From contig JAOAIO010000001.1 of the NCBI GenBank assembly GCA_026414665.1, forward strand, positions 37,242-101,241: 64,000 bases of DNA, read 5' to 3'. The position numbers were made by a program, and so were the translations under genes. Positions 50,063 to 59,198 of the stretch are shown here, one piece after another; positions within the stretch are counted from its first letter, which is position 1, and the number at the start of each line of letters is the position of its first letter. The stretch is from Azovibrio sp. (GTDB lineage: Bacteria; Pseudomonadota; Gammaproteobacteria; Burkholderiales; Rhodocyclaceae). The notes under the pieces were generated by a model that worked only from the letters and a program-made list of their open reading frames with translations, was not told the origin of the DNA and searched no databases.

Positions 50063-51496
50063 TCAGAGGAAATGAAAACCGACCTGGAACAGTTGTTCGA
50101 CCTTACGCACCAATTTTTTTTGGACGCAGAACACGATGACGTGGTCGCCGCTTTGAATGACGGAATCGCCGTGCGCGATTTCGACCCGGCCAGAGCGCCG
50201 GTCCACGGTGCCGTCATCGCGCACCAGGACCGACTCGACGTGATCGAAATCGCGCACCAGCGCCGCCACGGTGACGCCCTTGGGCCAGGGGATGTCGGCG
50301 ATGCGCCGGCCGACTACCTTGGAGCTGTGCATATCGCCGTGCGCCACCAGTTCCAGGGCTTCGGCGGCGCCGCGGCGTAGGGAGTGCACGGCTGCCACGT
50401 CGCCGCGGCGCACATGCGCCAATAGCGTGCCGATCGAGACATGCGCCGGAGAGATGCCAATGTCGATGGGGCCGCCCTGCACCATGTCGGCGTAGGCGCG
50501 GCGGTTGATGAGCGCCACGACGCGCTTGCAGCCCATGCGCTTGGCGAGCGAGGCGGCCATGATGTTGTCCTCGTCGTCGTTGGTGAGCGCCAGGAACAAA
50601 TCCATCTCGGCGATGTTTTCCTGCTCCAAGAGCGCCTCGTCGGTAGCATCGCCGGACAGCACGAGCGCGTCCTTGAGCTTGCCGGCGATGTAGTCGGAGC
50701 GGCCCTTGCTGTGCTCGATGACCTTCACCTCGTAGCGTGCTTCCAAGGTGAGCGCCACCCGCAGGCCGATGTTGCCGCCGCCGGCGATCATGATGCGCCG
50801 TACCGGGTTCATCATGCGCCGCAGCTCCCTGAGCACCGGGCGGATGTGTTCGGCGGCAGCGAGCACGAAGACCTCGTCCCCGGGCTGGATGTGGGTCTCG
50901 CCGGTAGGAATGATGGGTTGGTCGCGCCGGTAGATGGCGGCGATGCGCGCCTCCATGCCGAACGGCAGGTGTTCCTTCATTTCCTTGATCGGCTTTCTGA
51001 CGAGCAGTCCGCCTTCGATGGCGCGCACGGCCACCAGCGACACCCGACCGCCGGCGAATTCGAGCACTTGCAGGGCTTCGGGGAATTCGATCAGACGCAC
51101 CACGTAGTCGGTAATGATCTGCTCTGGGCAGATGGCGAAATCGACGGCGAAATTGTCCGGGGCGAGCAGGCGCTCGTCTTCGAGAAAGTCGCGGGAACGC
51201 AGCCGGGCGATGCGGGTCGGCACGTTGAACAGGCTCTGGGCGATCTTGCAGGCCACGAGATTGGTCTGGTCGCTCTGGGTCACGGCGATCACCAGGTCGG
51301 CGTCCTCGGCGCCGGCGCTCTTGAGCACCGAGGGGTAGGCGGCGTTGCCGGTGACGGCGCGCAGATCGAGCCGGTCTTGCAGCGCCGCGAGGCGCTCGCC
51401 ATCGCTATCGACCATGGTGATGTCGTTTTCTTCCGACACCAAGCTTTCGGCCACGCTGGCGCCGACCTGGCCGGCGCCGAGGATGATGATCTTCAT
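50063..51496 (-). CDS. trkA: Trk potassium uptake regulatory protein TrkA
   Basis: MKIIILGAGQVGASVAESL; duplicated RCK_N/RCK_C pattern. Confidence 0.96.
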   Translation of the reverse strand: MKIIILGAGQVGASVAESLVSEENDITMVDSDGERLAALQDRLDLRAVTGNAAYPSVLKSAGAEDADLVIAVTQSDQTNLVACKIAQSLFNVPTRIARLRSRDFLEDERLLAPDNFAVDFAICPEQIITDYVVRLIEFPEALQVLEFAGGRVSLVAVRAIEGGLLVRKPIKEMKEHLPFGMEARIAAIYRRDQPIIPTGETHIQPGDEVFVLAAAEHIRPVLRELRRMMNPVRRIMIAGGGNIGLRVALTLEARYEVKVIEHSKGRSDYIAGKLKDALVLSGDATDEALLEQENIAEMDLFLALTNDDEDNIMAASLAKRMGCKRVVALINRRAYADMVQGGPIDIGISPAHVSIGTLLAHVRRGDVAAVHSLRRGAAEALELVAHGDMHSSKVVGRRIADIPWPKGVTVAALVRDFDHVESVLVRDDGTVDRRSGRVEIAHGDSVIQSGDHVIVFCVQKKLVRKVEQLFQVGFHFL

Positions 51497-52764
51497 GCGC
51501 CATTCTCCTCGCCCGAGCGCCGTCCGACGCCGAGTTGCTTGAGCTTGCGGTACAGGTGCGTGCGCTCTAAGCCGGAGCGCTCCGCCACCCGCGTCATGTT
51601 GCCGCCCTCGACCTTGAGCAGATATTCGAAGTAATGCCGCTCGAAGGCATCCCGGGCCTCGCGTAGCGGCTGCTCGAACAGCTCGCGCAGTCCTTCGGGC
51701 GCCATCGGACCCGCTGCCGTCGGGTCTTCAGGCAAGAGGCGCTGCACGTCGGCCTCGCTGATTTCTTCCTCCAAAGCGGTCAGGGCCAGATTGCGGATGA
51801 GTGCCTGCAAGTCGTTCCAGCCGGTCTCGGCCGACCACTTGCGCACGCGCAAGAGATTGAGCGCGGCGCTCGAAAAACGGCGCAGCGGCACTTCCTGGCG
51901 CTCTACCATCTGGGTCAGGAACAGACTGACGACTTCGGGAAGCTCGTCCGCATGTTGGCTAAGGTTGGGCAGCGCCAGCCAAACTTCGCCTAGACGCGCC
52001 AGCAGTTGCGCATCCCAGCCGCGGGCGGCGAGGCTGGCGAGCGGCTGCGCCATCGCGGCGACGATGAGGATGTTGTGCTTATGCACCCGCTCCAGCGCGA
52101 AAGCCAGGTTCATTTGTTGCAGCTTGCCGAGCGCCGCCAGGTCGCTCACATAGATCAGGCCGCCGGCGGTCTTTTGTAGCAGTTCCTGTGTCATCGGCGC
52201 GGCGCATGCGCGCAGATCGAGCCAGGGCGCATGTGGGCGTTGCAGGGTGCGCGCGCAGATTTCGGCGATGGCCCCGGTGCCGCCCTTGATGAGCAGCGCG
52301 CTGGTCTTGGCGGCGGCTTGTTCGAGGCGCTTCTTCAAGTCGCGGAACAAGGGGGCGTGCGCCAGGGCTTCGAGCGTGAGCGGCGGGCGCTGGCCGATGT
52401 GATCGTGCTTGAGCGCCTTCTTGACCGTAGACAAGAGCTTTTGCAGGGCGATCGGCTTTTCCAGAAAATCCACCGCGCCGATGCGGGTGGCTTCCACCGC
52501 GGTGTCGATGGTGCCGTGCCCGGACATCATCACGACCGGCATGGTCAGGAGGCCGGCCGCCGACCATTCTTTCAGCAGAGTGATGCCGTCCGTGTCGGGC
52601 ATCCAGATGTCGAGCAGCACCAGATCCGGCGCGCGCTCGCCGCGCATGCGGCGGGCCGCGGCGGCGTTCTCGGCCAGGCGGACGTCGTGGCCTTCGTCGG
52701 CCAAAATCTCCGAGAGGAGCTCGCGGATGCCGATTTCGTCGTCAACGACCAGAATCTCTGCCAT
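51493..52764 (-). CDS. ntrX: NtrX-like response regulator with degenerate AAA+ domain and Fis-type HTH
   Basis: Receiver MAEILVVDDEIGIRELLSEIL...LDIWMPDTDGI; C-terminal GGNMTRVAERSGLERTHLYRKLKQLGV; central domain lacks Walker A lysine and GAFTGA. Confidence 0.88.
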   Translation of the reverse strand: MAEILVVDDEIGIRELLSEILADEGHDVRLAENAAAARRMRGERAPDLVLLDIWMPDTDGITLLKEWSAAGLLTMPVVMMSGHGTIDTAVEATRIGAVDFLEKPIALQKLLSTVKKALKHDHIGQRPPLTLEALAHAPLFRDLKKRLEQAAAKTSALLIKGGTGAIAEICARTLQRPHAPWLDLRACAAPMTQELLQKTAGGLIYVSDLAALGKLQQMNLAFALERVHKHNILIVAAMAQPLASLAARGWDAQLLARLGEVWLALPNLSQHADELPEVVSLFLTQMVERQEVPLRRFSSAALNLLRVRKWSAETGWNDLQALIRNLALTALEEEISEADVQRLLPEDPTAAGPMAPEGLRELFEQPLREARDAFERHYFEYLLKVEGGNMTRVAERSGLERTHLYRKLKQLGVGRRSGEENGA

Positions 52765-54904
52765 GTCTTCCTTCCTTGTTGCCATCCTGCGCGAGCGGCA
52801 GGCGGATGCTGATGCAGGCCCCCCCTTCTGGGCGGTTGCCGATGTCGATGCTGCCTTGGTGCTCGTCTACGATTTTCTTGACGATGGGCAGTCCCAGCCC
52901 AGTGCCACGCGGCTTCGTGGTGATGTAGGGTTCGAACACGCGCGGCAGGATCTCGGCCGGGAAGCCCTTGCCGTTGTCGCAAATCTCCAGCAGGGCCTGG
53001 CCCGGCAGGGCCTCGGTGCGGATCGTGAGGCGCGGCGCGGCGATGCCTTCGAGCGCGTCCTGGCCGTTGCGTAGCAGGTTGTGGATCACCTGGCGAATCT
53101 GGTTGGCGTCGCCGAGCACCGGCGGCAGTTCCGCCGCGAGCTCGGGCGTGACCCGCACCTCGGAGTTTTCATAAAGGCCCAGCACTTCGCGGATGAGCGC
53201 GTTCAAATCCAGGGGCGCCAGCTCCGGCGCCGGGTGGCGCGAATAGTCGCGGAAATCGTCCACCATGCGCTTCATGGCCTGCACCTGGTTGATGATGGTC
53301 TGGGTGGAACGCGCCAGCATTTCCGCTTCCTTGCCCGTCAGATGGTCGGCGAGCTTCATTTGCAGGCGCTCGGCGGAGAGTTGGATGGGCGTGAGCGGGT
53401 TCTTGATCTCGTGCGCCAAGCGCCGGGCGACTTCGCCCCAGGCGGCGCTGCGCTGCGCGGCGATGAGCTGGGTCACGTCATCGAACACCACGACATGGCC
53501 GCCGCCGCTCGAATCAGGTAGACGGCTGCCGCGCAAGAGCAGCACCTGGGCGATGCAGCCCTCTTCCTCCAGTTCGAGCTGGCCCTGCCAGGCATCCGGG
53601 CCATCCGCGCCGAAGTGCTGGCGGATGAACTGGCCGAGTGCCGGATAACGCTCCCAGGCTTCGGTCGGCTGGCCGACCAGCGCCGCGAGGTCATCGCCGA
53701 GAATCGTCGTGGCGCCGGCATTGATGCTGCGCAGCGCGAAGTGGCGGTCGAATACCAAAACCCCGGCGGAAAGATTGGCGAGAATCGATTCGAGATAGGC
53801 CCGCGCCGCCTCGACCTCGCTCCGGTGCCGCTCCGCCTCGCGCCGCGCTTCGTCGAGCTGGCGCGTCATCTGGTTGAAGGACTGGGTCAGCACGCCCAGC
53901 TCGTCGCGGCTGTCGATGGCCTGGCGCGGCGAATAGTCGCCCTGCGCGACGGCCTGGGTGCCTTCGGCCAGGATGGAGAGGGGCGCCGAGAGGCGCCGCG
54001 CCATGAAGAAAGCCAGCGCAAAGGCGGAAAAGAGCGCCACGAGCACCGTCAAGGTCAGCGTGAGGGCATAGATTTGGGTCAAGCCTTGGCGCGCCAGCTG
54101 CAATTCTTGGTAGTCGCGGTACACCGCCTGCACATCCTCGGCATTGCGCGCCAGACTGGTTGGCACTGGCTGGGCGAGCTGCAAGACGCGCGGCTGCTCG
54201 AAGAAGGTGAGTGGCGCCACCGGCACCAAGACGCGCAAGAGCATGGCATCGCCTTCGCCTTCGATAGCGGTGACGGTGCGGTTGCTGCGCGCCTGCTTGA
54301 GCTCGGTTGGCGCCGGCAGCGGCGGCATGAGCTTACCCAATTCGGCATGGGCGCTGCCGACGAGCTGGCCGTTGGCGGCGAACAGCGCGACCGAATCCAC
54401 CCCGGCCTGCTCGCGTAGCCGGGCAAGCAGCAGGGCTTGCGCGTTTTCCGGGCGCTCTGCCAGTTCCGTAGCCATGTTGCGTGCCTTCTGGGCCAGCTCG
54501 CCCAGCAGTGAGTCGAGGGCCGAGCGACCGAGATTGAGGCCCGATTCCAGCGCCTTCTCGACGCGCACGTCGAACCAACTCTCGATCGAACGGGTCACGA
54601 ACTGCACCGAGACGCCATAGACCAAGGTGCCGGGCACCACGGCCACCAGGCCGAACATGAGCATCAAGCGCAGTTTCAGGCGCGAGCCAAACACTTGCGC
54701 GCGGTGCTCGCGCCAGAGCACATAGACCTGCCAGCCCACCAGGCCGAGCAGCACGGCCGCCACCAGCCCGTTCAAGCCGAGCAAGAGCGGATACTGGTTG
54801 GCGAAGATCATGGCGTCGGCCGAGGTGGACGCCAAGAGCAGGAACCAGAGGATGGCGCCGAGGGCGGCGCCGAGCGCGCCAGCGATGGCAAGTAGGCGCT
54901 TCAT
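52742..54904 (-). CDS. ntrY: NtrY-like membrane sensor histidine kinase
   Basis: N-terminal TMs, HAMP, PAS, RLAHEIKNPLTPIQLSAERLQ H-box, GKGFPAEILPRVFEPYITTKPRGTGLGLPIVKKI. Confidence 0.93.
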   Translation of the reverse strand: MKRLLAIAGALGAALGAILWFLLLASTSADAMIFANQYPLLLGLNGLVAAVLLGLVGWQVYVLWREHRAQVFGSRLKLRLMLMFGLVAVVPGTLVYGVSVQFVTRSIESWFDVRVEKALESGLNLGRSALDSLLGELAQKARNMATELAERPENAQALLLARLREQAGVDSVALFAANGQLVGSAHAELGKLMPPLPAPTELKQARSNRTVTAIEGEGDAMLLRVLVPVAPLTFFEQPRVLQLAQPVPTSLARNAEDVQAVYRDYQELQLARQGLTQIYALTLTLTVLVALFSAFALAFFMARRLSAPLSILAEGTQAVAQGDYSPRQAIDSRDELGVLTQSFNQMTRQLDEARREAERHRSEVEAARAYLESILANLSAGVLVFDRHFALRSINAGATTILGDDLAALVGQPTEAWERYPALGQFIRQHFGADGPDAWQGQLELEEEGCIAQVLLLRGSRLPDSSGGGHVVVFDDVTQLIAAQRSAAWGEVARRLAHEIKNPLTPIQLSAERLQMKLADHLTGKEAEMLARSTQTIINQVQAMKRMVDDFRDYSRHPAPELAPLDLNALIREVLGLYENSEVRVTPELAAELPPVLGDANQIRQVIHNLLRNGQDALEGIAAPRLTIRTEALPGQALLEICDNGKGFPAEILPRVFEPYITTKPRGTGLGLPIVKKIVDEHQGSIDIGNRPEGGACISIRLPLAQDGNKEGRHGRDSGR

Positions 54905-55527
54905 CGGCCTTCCTGGGCCGGCAAGACGGCCGGCGGCGGCGAGGTCTCCGGCTCGCTGGCTGGTACCACGAATTTCCAGCGCAGCCAGTCCGAGTTCAAA
55001 TTCCAGTCCCGATTCGCCAGCGCCGAGACCTGAAAGGGCTTGGGCAGCTGCGAGATGTCTAGGCGCAGACGCAAGGCCGCTTGATAACTGTCGCCGGGCC
55101 TTAGGGGGGTGTCGAGCACCGGCCAGCGGCGCACCCGCGAGAGCATTTGCAAGGCTTCTTCCAGGCTGGCGAAAGCTTGGTGCAGGCTGCCGGTGGATAA
55201 GCGGTATTGGCGCGTCAGGGCGTGGTAGCTCAAACGCCAGGTCTGGCTCTTGCTTGCCACTTTCTCGTCCATCCAGTACCAGCGGGGCCGCTCCAGCTCG
55301 AAGTCGAGCACGAAATACAGCGTGACCCCCTTGGTCACGGCTTCTTCCAGGCGGGGGTTGAAGTCGATGCGGAAATCGGCGGATAGCACATAACCCTCTT
55401 CGCTGGCTTGCAGCACGGGGTTGCGGATGTCGATGCTAGCGGCCCAGCCGAACGGGGCGCAGAGCATGAGGTAGATGGCCAAGAGCCAGGTGGCTAAGCC
55501 GTCAGACCAGTTTTTGCAAAAGCGCAT
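54901..55527 (-). CDS. DUF4390 family protein
   Basis: Between rsmB and ntrY; ADFRIDFNPRLEEAVTKGVTLYFVLDFELERPRWYWMDE. Confidence 0.85.
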   Translation of the reverse strand: MRFCKNWSDGLATWLLAIYLMLCAPFGWAASIDIRNPVLQASEEGYVLSADFRIDFNPRLEEAVTKGVTLYFVLDFELERPRWYWMDEKVASKSQTWRLSYHALTRQYRLSTGSLHQAFASLEEALQMLSRVRRWPVLDTPLRPGDSYQAALRLRLDISQLPKPFQVSALANRDWNLNSDWLRWKFVVPASEPETSPPPAVLPAQEGR

Positions 55528-56764
55528 AATAAAAGCCGTCGTGTTCCGCGCCGGGTAGCCAGCGTTCCTCGTCGACCAGGCGGGCATCCGCAGTGCGGGC
55601 CAGGAAGTGGGCTACTTGCTCGCCGTTCTCCTCGGGAAATACCGAGCAAGTAGCATAAAGCAATTTGCCCCCAGGCCGCAGCGCCGACCATAGGCGCGCG
55701 AGAATGCGCCGCTGGGTGTGCGCAAAGCGCAGGATGTCCTGGGGTTGGCGCAGCCATTTTGCATCTGGATGACGGCGCACCACGCCGCTCGCCGAGCAGG
55801 GTACGTCGGCGAGGATGGCATCGAAGGCGGTCGGTTGCCGGCCCCAGGCCCGGGGGGCGCTGGCGTCGCCGCAGCGTACCCGGGCGGTGAGCCCGAGACG
55901 CGTAAGATTGTGTTCGATCTGGCGGCAGCGGTCCGGGTCGATGTCGAGCGCGGTCAGCGCCAAGTCGGCGCGTTCGAGCAGGTGCGCGGTCTTGCCGCCC
56001 GGCGCGGCGCAGGCGTCGAGCACGTGGCTGCCCGGCGCGGGGTCGAGCAGCTCGGCGGCGCGCTGCGCGCCCAGGTCTTGAACCGAGACCCAGCCTTCGG
56101 TAAAGCCGGGGAGCTGGTTGACGGGCACTGGACGCACGAGGCGAATGCCGGCTGTGCCCACGGCGCGGCCGGCGATGCCAGCAGCTTCGAGTCGGGATAG
56201 ATAGTCGGCGCGGCTAAGCTTACGCAGGTTCACGCGCAGGCTCATGGGGGGCGCGGCGTTGCCGGCGGCGACGATGTCCTGCCAAGCATCCGGGTAGGCG
56301 TGCTTGAGCTTTTCCAGCCACCAGGCCGGATGCCAGAGGCGCGCGGCTTCGTCCAGGACGGGGCAGAGCGCCTCGTCCTGGCGCAGATAATTGCGCAGCA
56401 CCCCATTGACGAGTCCCTTGTAACGCCCGCCTTCGAGCTGGCCGGCGGCCTCCACCGCCTGGTCGACTACCGTGTGTGGCGCATCCGTCCAAGTGGCGAG
56501 CCGGTAGAGCGCGGCCAGCAGCAAGGCGCGGATGGTCGGCTGAGGCGGATGGCGCAAGAATGGGGCGAGGCGGGCATCGCCTTCGCCATGCCGGCGCAAG
56601 GTGCCATAGACGATATCCTGCACCGCTGGCCGGGCCGTGGCCGGCACGGCCTCCAAGGCGCCAGCGGCGAGGCTGGCGCCTGCCATGACCCCGGCGATGA
56701 CGGGCGCGGCATGGGCAAGGGCGAAGGCCAGGGAGTCCGGGGGCAGACGGGGCGGCACGGGCAT
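55502..56764 (-). CDS. rsmB: 16S rRNA (cytosine-967-C5)-methyltransferase RsmB
   Basis: VLDACAAPGGKTAHLLE, ILADVPCSASGVVRRHPDAKW. Confidence 0.95.
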   Translation of the reverse strand: MPVPPRLPPDSLAFALAHAAPVIAGVMAGASLAAGALEAVPATARPAVQDIVYGTLRRHGEGDARLAPFLRHPPQPTIRALLLAALYRLATWTDAPHTVVDQAVEAAGQLEGGRYKGLVNGVLRNYLRQDEALCPVLDEAARLWHPAWWLEKLKHAYPDAWQDIVAAGNAAPPMSLRVNLRKLSRADYLSRLEAAGIAGRAVGTAGIRLVRPVPVNQLPGFTEGWVSVQDLGAQRAAELLDPAPGSHVLDACAAPGGKTAHLLERADLALTALDIDPDRCRQIEHNLTRLGLTARVRCGDASAPRAWGRQPTAFDAILADVPCSASGVVRRHPDAKWLRQPQDILRFAHTQRRILARLWSALRPGGKLLYATCSVFPEENGEQVAHFLARTADARLVDEERWLPGAEHDGFYYALLQKLV

Positions 56765-56842
56765 GGCGGGGATGAACGCGGGGCCGCAAGTCTAGCATGG
56801 CAGGCGGCAAGCCCCAGCCTCCGGCGCGTGGGGAAAAACCGG

Positions 56843-56848
56843 GATAAT
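56843..56848 (+). promoter_or_regulatory. Candidate -10 element (GATAAT), 8 bp from the S1/P1 nuclease ATG
   Basis: GGGATAATCGCGCACATG; no Shine-Dalgarno. Confidence 0.35.
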
Positions 56849-56855
56849 CGCGCAC

Positions 56856-57740
56856 ATGAAGCGAAAGTCCCTCGTTTGCATCGTGCTTCTCTTGCTGCCG
56901 TTTGCGGCTCCAGCCTGGAATGGTGCCGGTCACCGCCTCGTGGCGGCGCTGGCTTGGCAGGAGATGCGCCCGGCGGCGCGCGAGCGCGCCAGCGAGCTGC
57001 TGCGCCGACATCCTGACTACGCCCGCTGGCGACAGCGCCAGCAGGAGGCGGATGTGGATTATGGGGTGTTTCAGGAGGCTTCCACCTGGCCCGACGACAT
57101 TCGCCGCGACCCCCGCTTTCATGACTGGGATGAGCCGCCTACGCCACGCCTGCCCGGCTTTCCCGACATGCTGCGCCAGCGCCACTGGCATTACCTCGAT
57201 CGCGCGGCGGCGGAGCCGGGCGAGATCGACACTCGGCTGCTGACTTTGGCCAATACGCTGGCGCACGGCAAGGTGGCGGATCAAGTCTATGCCCTACCTT
57301 GGTTCTTGCACCTGGTGGCTGACCTCCATCAGCCGCTACATACCGGCGGGCGGGACGACCGGGGCGGCAATGCCTTTACGATCGAAAATCCCTACGCGCC
57401 GCGCCAGCCTTTCATGTCGTTACACCGCTATTGGGACGATCTGCCTGGGCCGCCCTGGCTACGCGGCCGCTCTCTCGATCAAGCCCTGCAGCGCCACATC
57501 GCCTTGCCGCCACCGGCGCAGGGCGATGTGGCAGACTGGCTGGCGGAAAGCCAAGCCTTGCTGGCAGGGCCGGTCTACCCGAATGCCCAGGGTAGTCTGT
57601 TGCCTCTGGTGACGCCGGCATTCCATCGGCGCGCCCAGGCCATCGCTGCGGCCCGGCTGGCGGCTGCGGGCCGCCGTCTCGGGCGCTGGCTCGATCAGCT
57701 GCTCGCCCCAGTTCCGCGCCCGCCGGCGGCGAACCGCTAG
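56856..57740 (+). CDS. Secreted S1/P1-type zinc nuclease
   Basis: Signal peptide ending PAW-NGAGH (mature Trp1), STWPDDIR, HYLD, FLHLVADLHQPLHTGGRDDRGGN, SLHRYWDD metal-ligand motifs. Confidence 0.93.
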   Translation: MKRKSLVCIVLLLLPFAAPAWNGAGHRLVAALAWQEMRPAARERASELLRRHPDYARWRQRQQEADVDYGVFQEASTWPDDIRRDPRFHDWDEPPTPRLPGFPDMLRQRHWHYLDRAAAEPGEIDTRLLTLANTLAHGKVADQVYALPWFLHLVADLHQPLHTGGRDDRGGNAFTIENPYAPRQPFMSLHRYWDDLPGPPWLRGRSLDQALQRHIALPPPAQGDVADWLAESQALLAGPVYPNAQGSLLPLVTPAFHRRAQAIAAARLAAAGRRLGRWLDQLLAPVPRPPAANR

Positions 57741-57859
57741 CCCAGCATGATCGATCCACATGCTTCTGAGCATGAAAGGGCGCGCCACCGCACAAGGGGG
57801 GAGTCGCGGATCGACTTTCACGGTAACATGAGCGCCGATGGCAAGCCGGAGCCGCGCCC

Positions 57860-59161
57860 ATGCAAAGCTTTCAGCAGCGTTACGAAATTCTCCGCGAACT
57901 CGGCCGTGGCGCTTCCGGCAGTGTCTATCTGGCGCAGGATTTATTCGCCGATCAGCAAGTCGCCTTGAAAATCGCTCATCCCCAGATCTTTGCCGGCGAC
58001 GATCCCGAGCAAAAAGCCATCCGCAAGGCTTGGCTCAATGAAGTGCGTCTGGCCGGCCGTCTGCGGCACCCTTACATCGTCGAAGTGTTCGATGCCGGCA
58101 TGGGCGATGCCACCGCCTATCTGGCGATGGAATACCTGCCCGGCGGCACGCTCGAGCCCTATACCCGTCCGGGCCAGCTCAAGCCCGTGCGCGAGGTGCT
58201 GGAAATCGCCTACAAATGCGCCAGCGCGCTCGATTACGCCTGCCGCGCCGGCATCGTGCACCGCGACATCAAGCCGGCCAACTTGCAATACGCCGGGCCG
58301 GGCGAGGTCAAGATCGGCGACTTCGGCGCCGCGTACTGGGGCCGCAGCGATTCCACCCAGGTCATGGACATCGGCTCCCTGTCCTACATGGCGCCGGAAT
58401 TGTTCCGGCATTGGGTGACGCCGCAGGCCGACATTTACGCCCTGGGTGTGGTGCTGTTCCAGCTGCTTACCGGGCAGCTACCTTTCGTTGCCGACTCGCC
58501 GGCGGCGTTGATGTACAAGATTCTCAACGGCGAGCGGCCACGGCTTAGTGATCTGCGCCCGGACTTGCCGTCCGGTCTCGACGCCTTGGTCGAGGAAATG
58601 CTGGCGGTGAGCCTGGAGCGGCGCTTTGCCGCGTGGCCCTTGGTGCTCGCCGCGCTCACGGCGCTCATGCCGGACACGGCTGGCAATGCCGGCGAGCCGC
58701 CGGCAGCGGCGGAGCTGTTCGAGCGGCTGCGCCGCTTACCCTTGCTGCAAGAATTGGCCGATCCGCAGCTGTGGGAATTGCTGCGCTTTGCCCACTGGCG
58801 CCGCGCTCCGGCGGGCACCGTGTTGATTCAAGAAGGCGCGGCGGCGCGCTCGTGCTACTTGCTGCTCGAAGGCGAGACGCGGGTGACGCAGCGCGGCCGC
58901 CTCATCAACTTGCTCACCGCCGGCACCTTGTTCGGCGAGCTTGCCTTCGCCGAGGCCGTGCCCAGCCCACGTGCCGCGACCGTCACCGCCATGACACCGG
59001 TGCTCTATGGCAAGTGGGCGTATAGCCGTCTCAACCGGGCTTCGCCGGAGCTGCGCTCGGGGATGTTGAAGATTTTCTTTCGCCTTGCTGCCGAGCGTTT
59101 GAAGCAGGCGGATGAGCAATACCAACTGCTGTACCGGCGTCTCCAGGCGGCGCCGGGCTGA
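57860..59161 (+). CDS. Ser/Thr protein kinase with C-terminal cyclic-nucleotide-binding domain
   Basis: VALKIAHP, IVHRDIKPANLQY, IGDFGAAYW kinase motifs; CNB phosphate-binding cassette LFGELAFAEAVPSPRAATVTA. Confidence 0.92.
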   Translation: MQSFQQRYEILRELGRGASGSVYLAQDLFADQQVALKIAHPQIFAGDDPEQKAIRKAWLNEVRLAGRLRHPYIVEVFDAGMGDATAYLAMEYLPGGTLEPYTRPGQLKPVREVLEIAYKCASALDYACRAGIVHRDIKPANLQYAGPGEVKIGDFGAAYWGRSDSTQVMDIGSLSYMAPELFRHWVTPQADIYALGVVLFQLLTGQLPFVADSPAALMYKILNGERPRLSDLRPDLPSGLDALVEEMLAVSLERRFAAWPLVLAALTALMPDTAGNAGEPPAAAELFERLRRLPLLQELADPQLWELLRFAHWRRAPAGTVLIQEGAAARSCYLLLEGETRVTQRGRLINLLTAGTLFGELAFAEAVPSPRAATVTAMTPVLYGKWAYSRLNRASPELRSGMLKIFFRLAAERLKQADEQYQLLYRRLQAAPG

Positions 59162-59198
59162 TGCCGGCGCCGTCCGGGGAGGCCTTCCGGCGCGCCGC

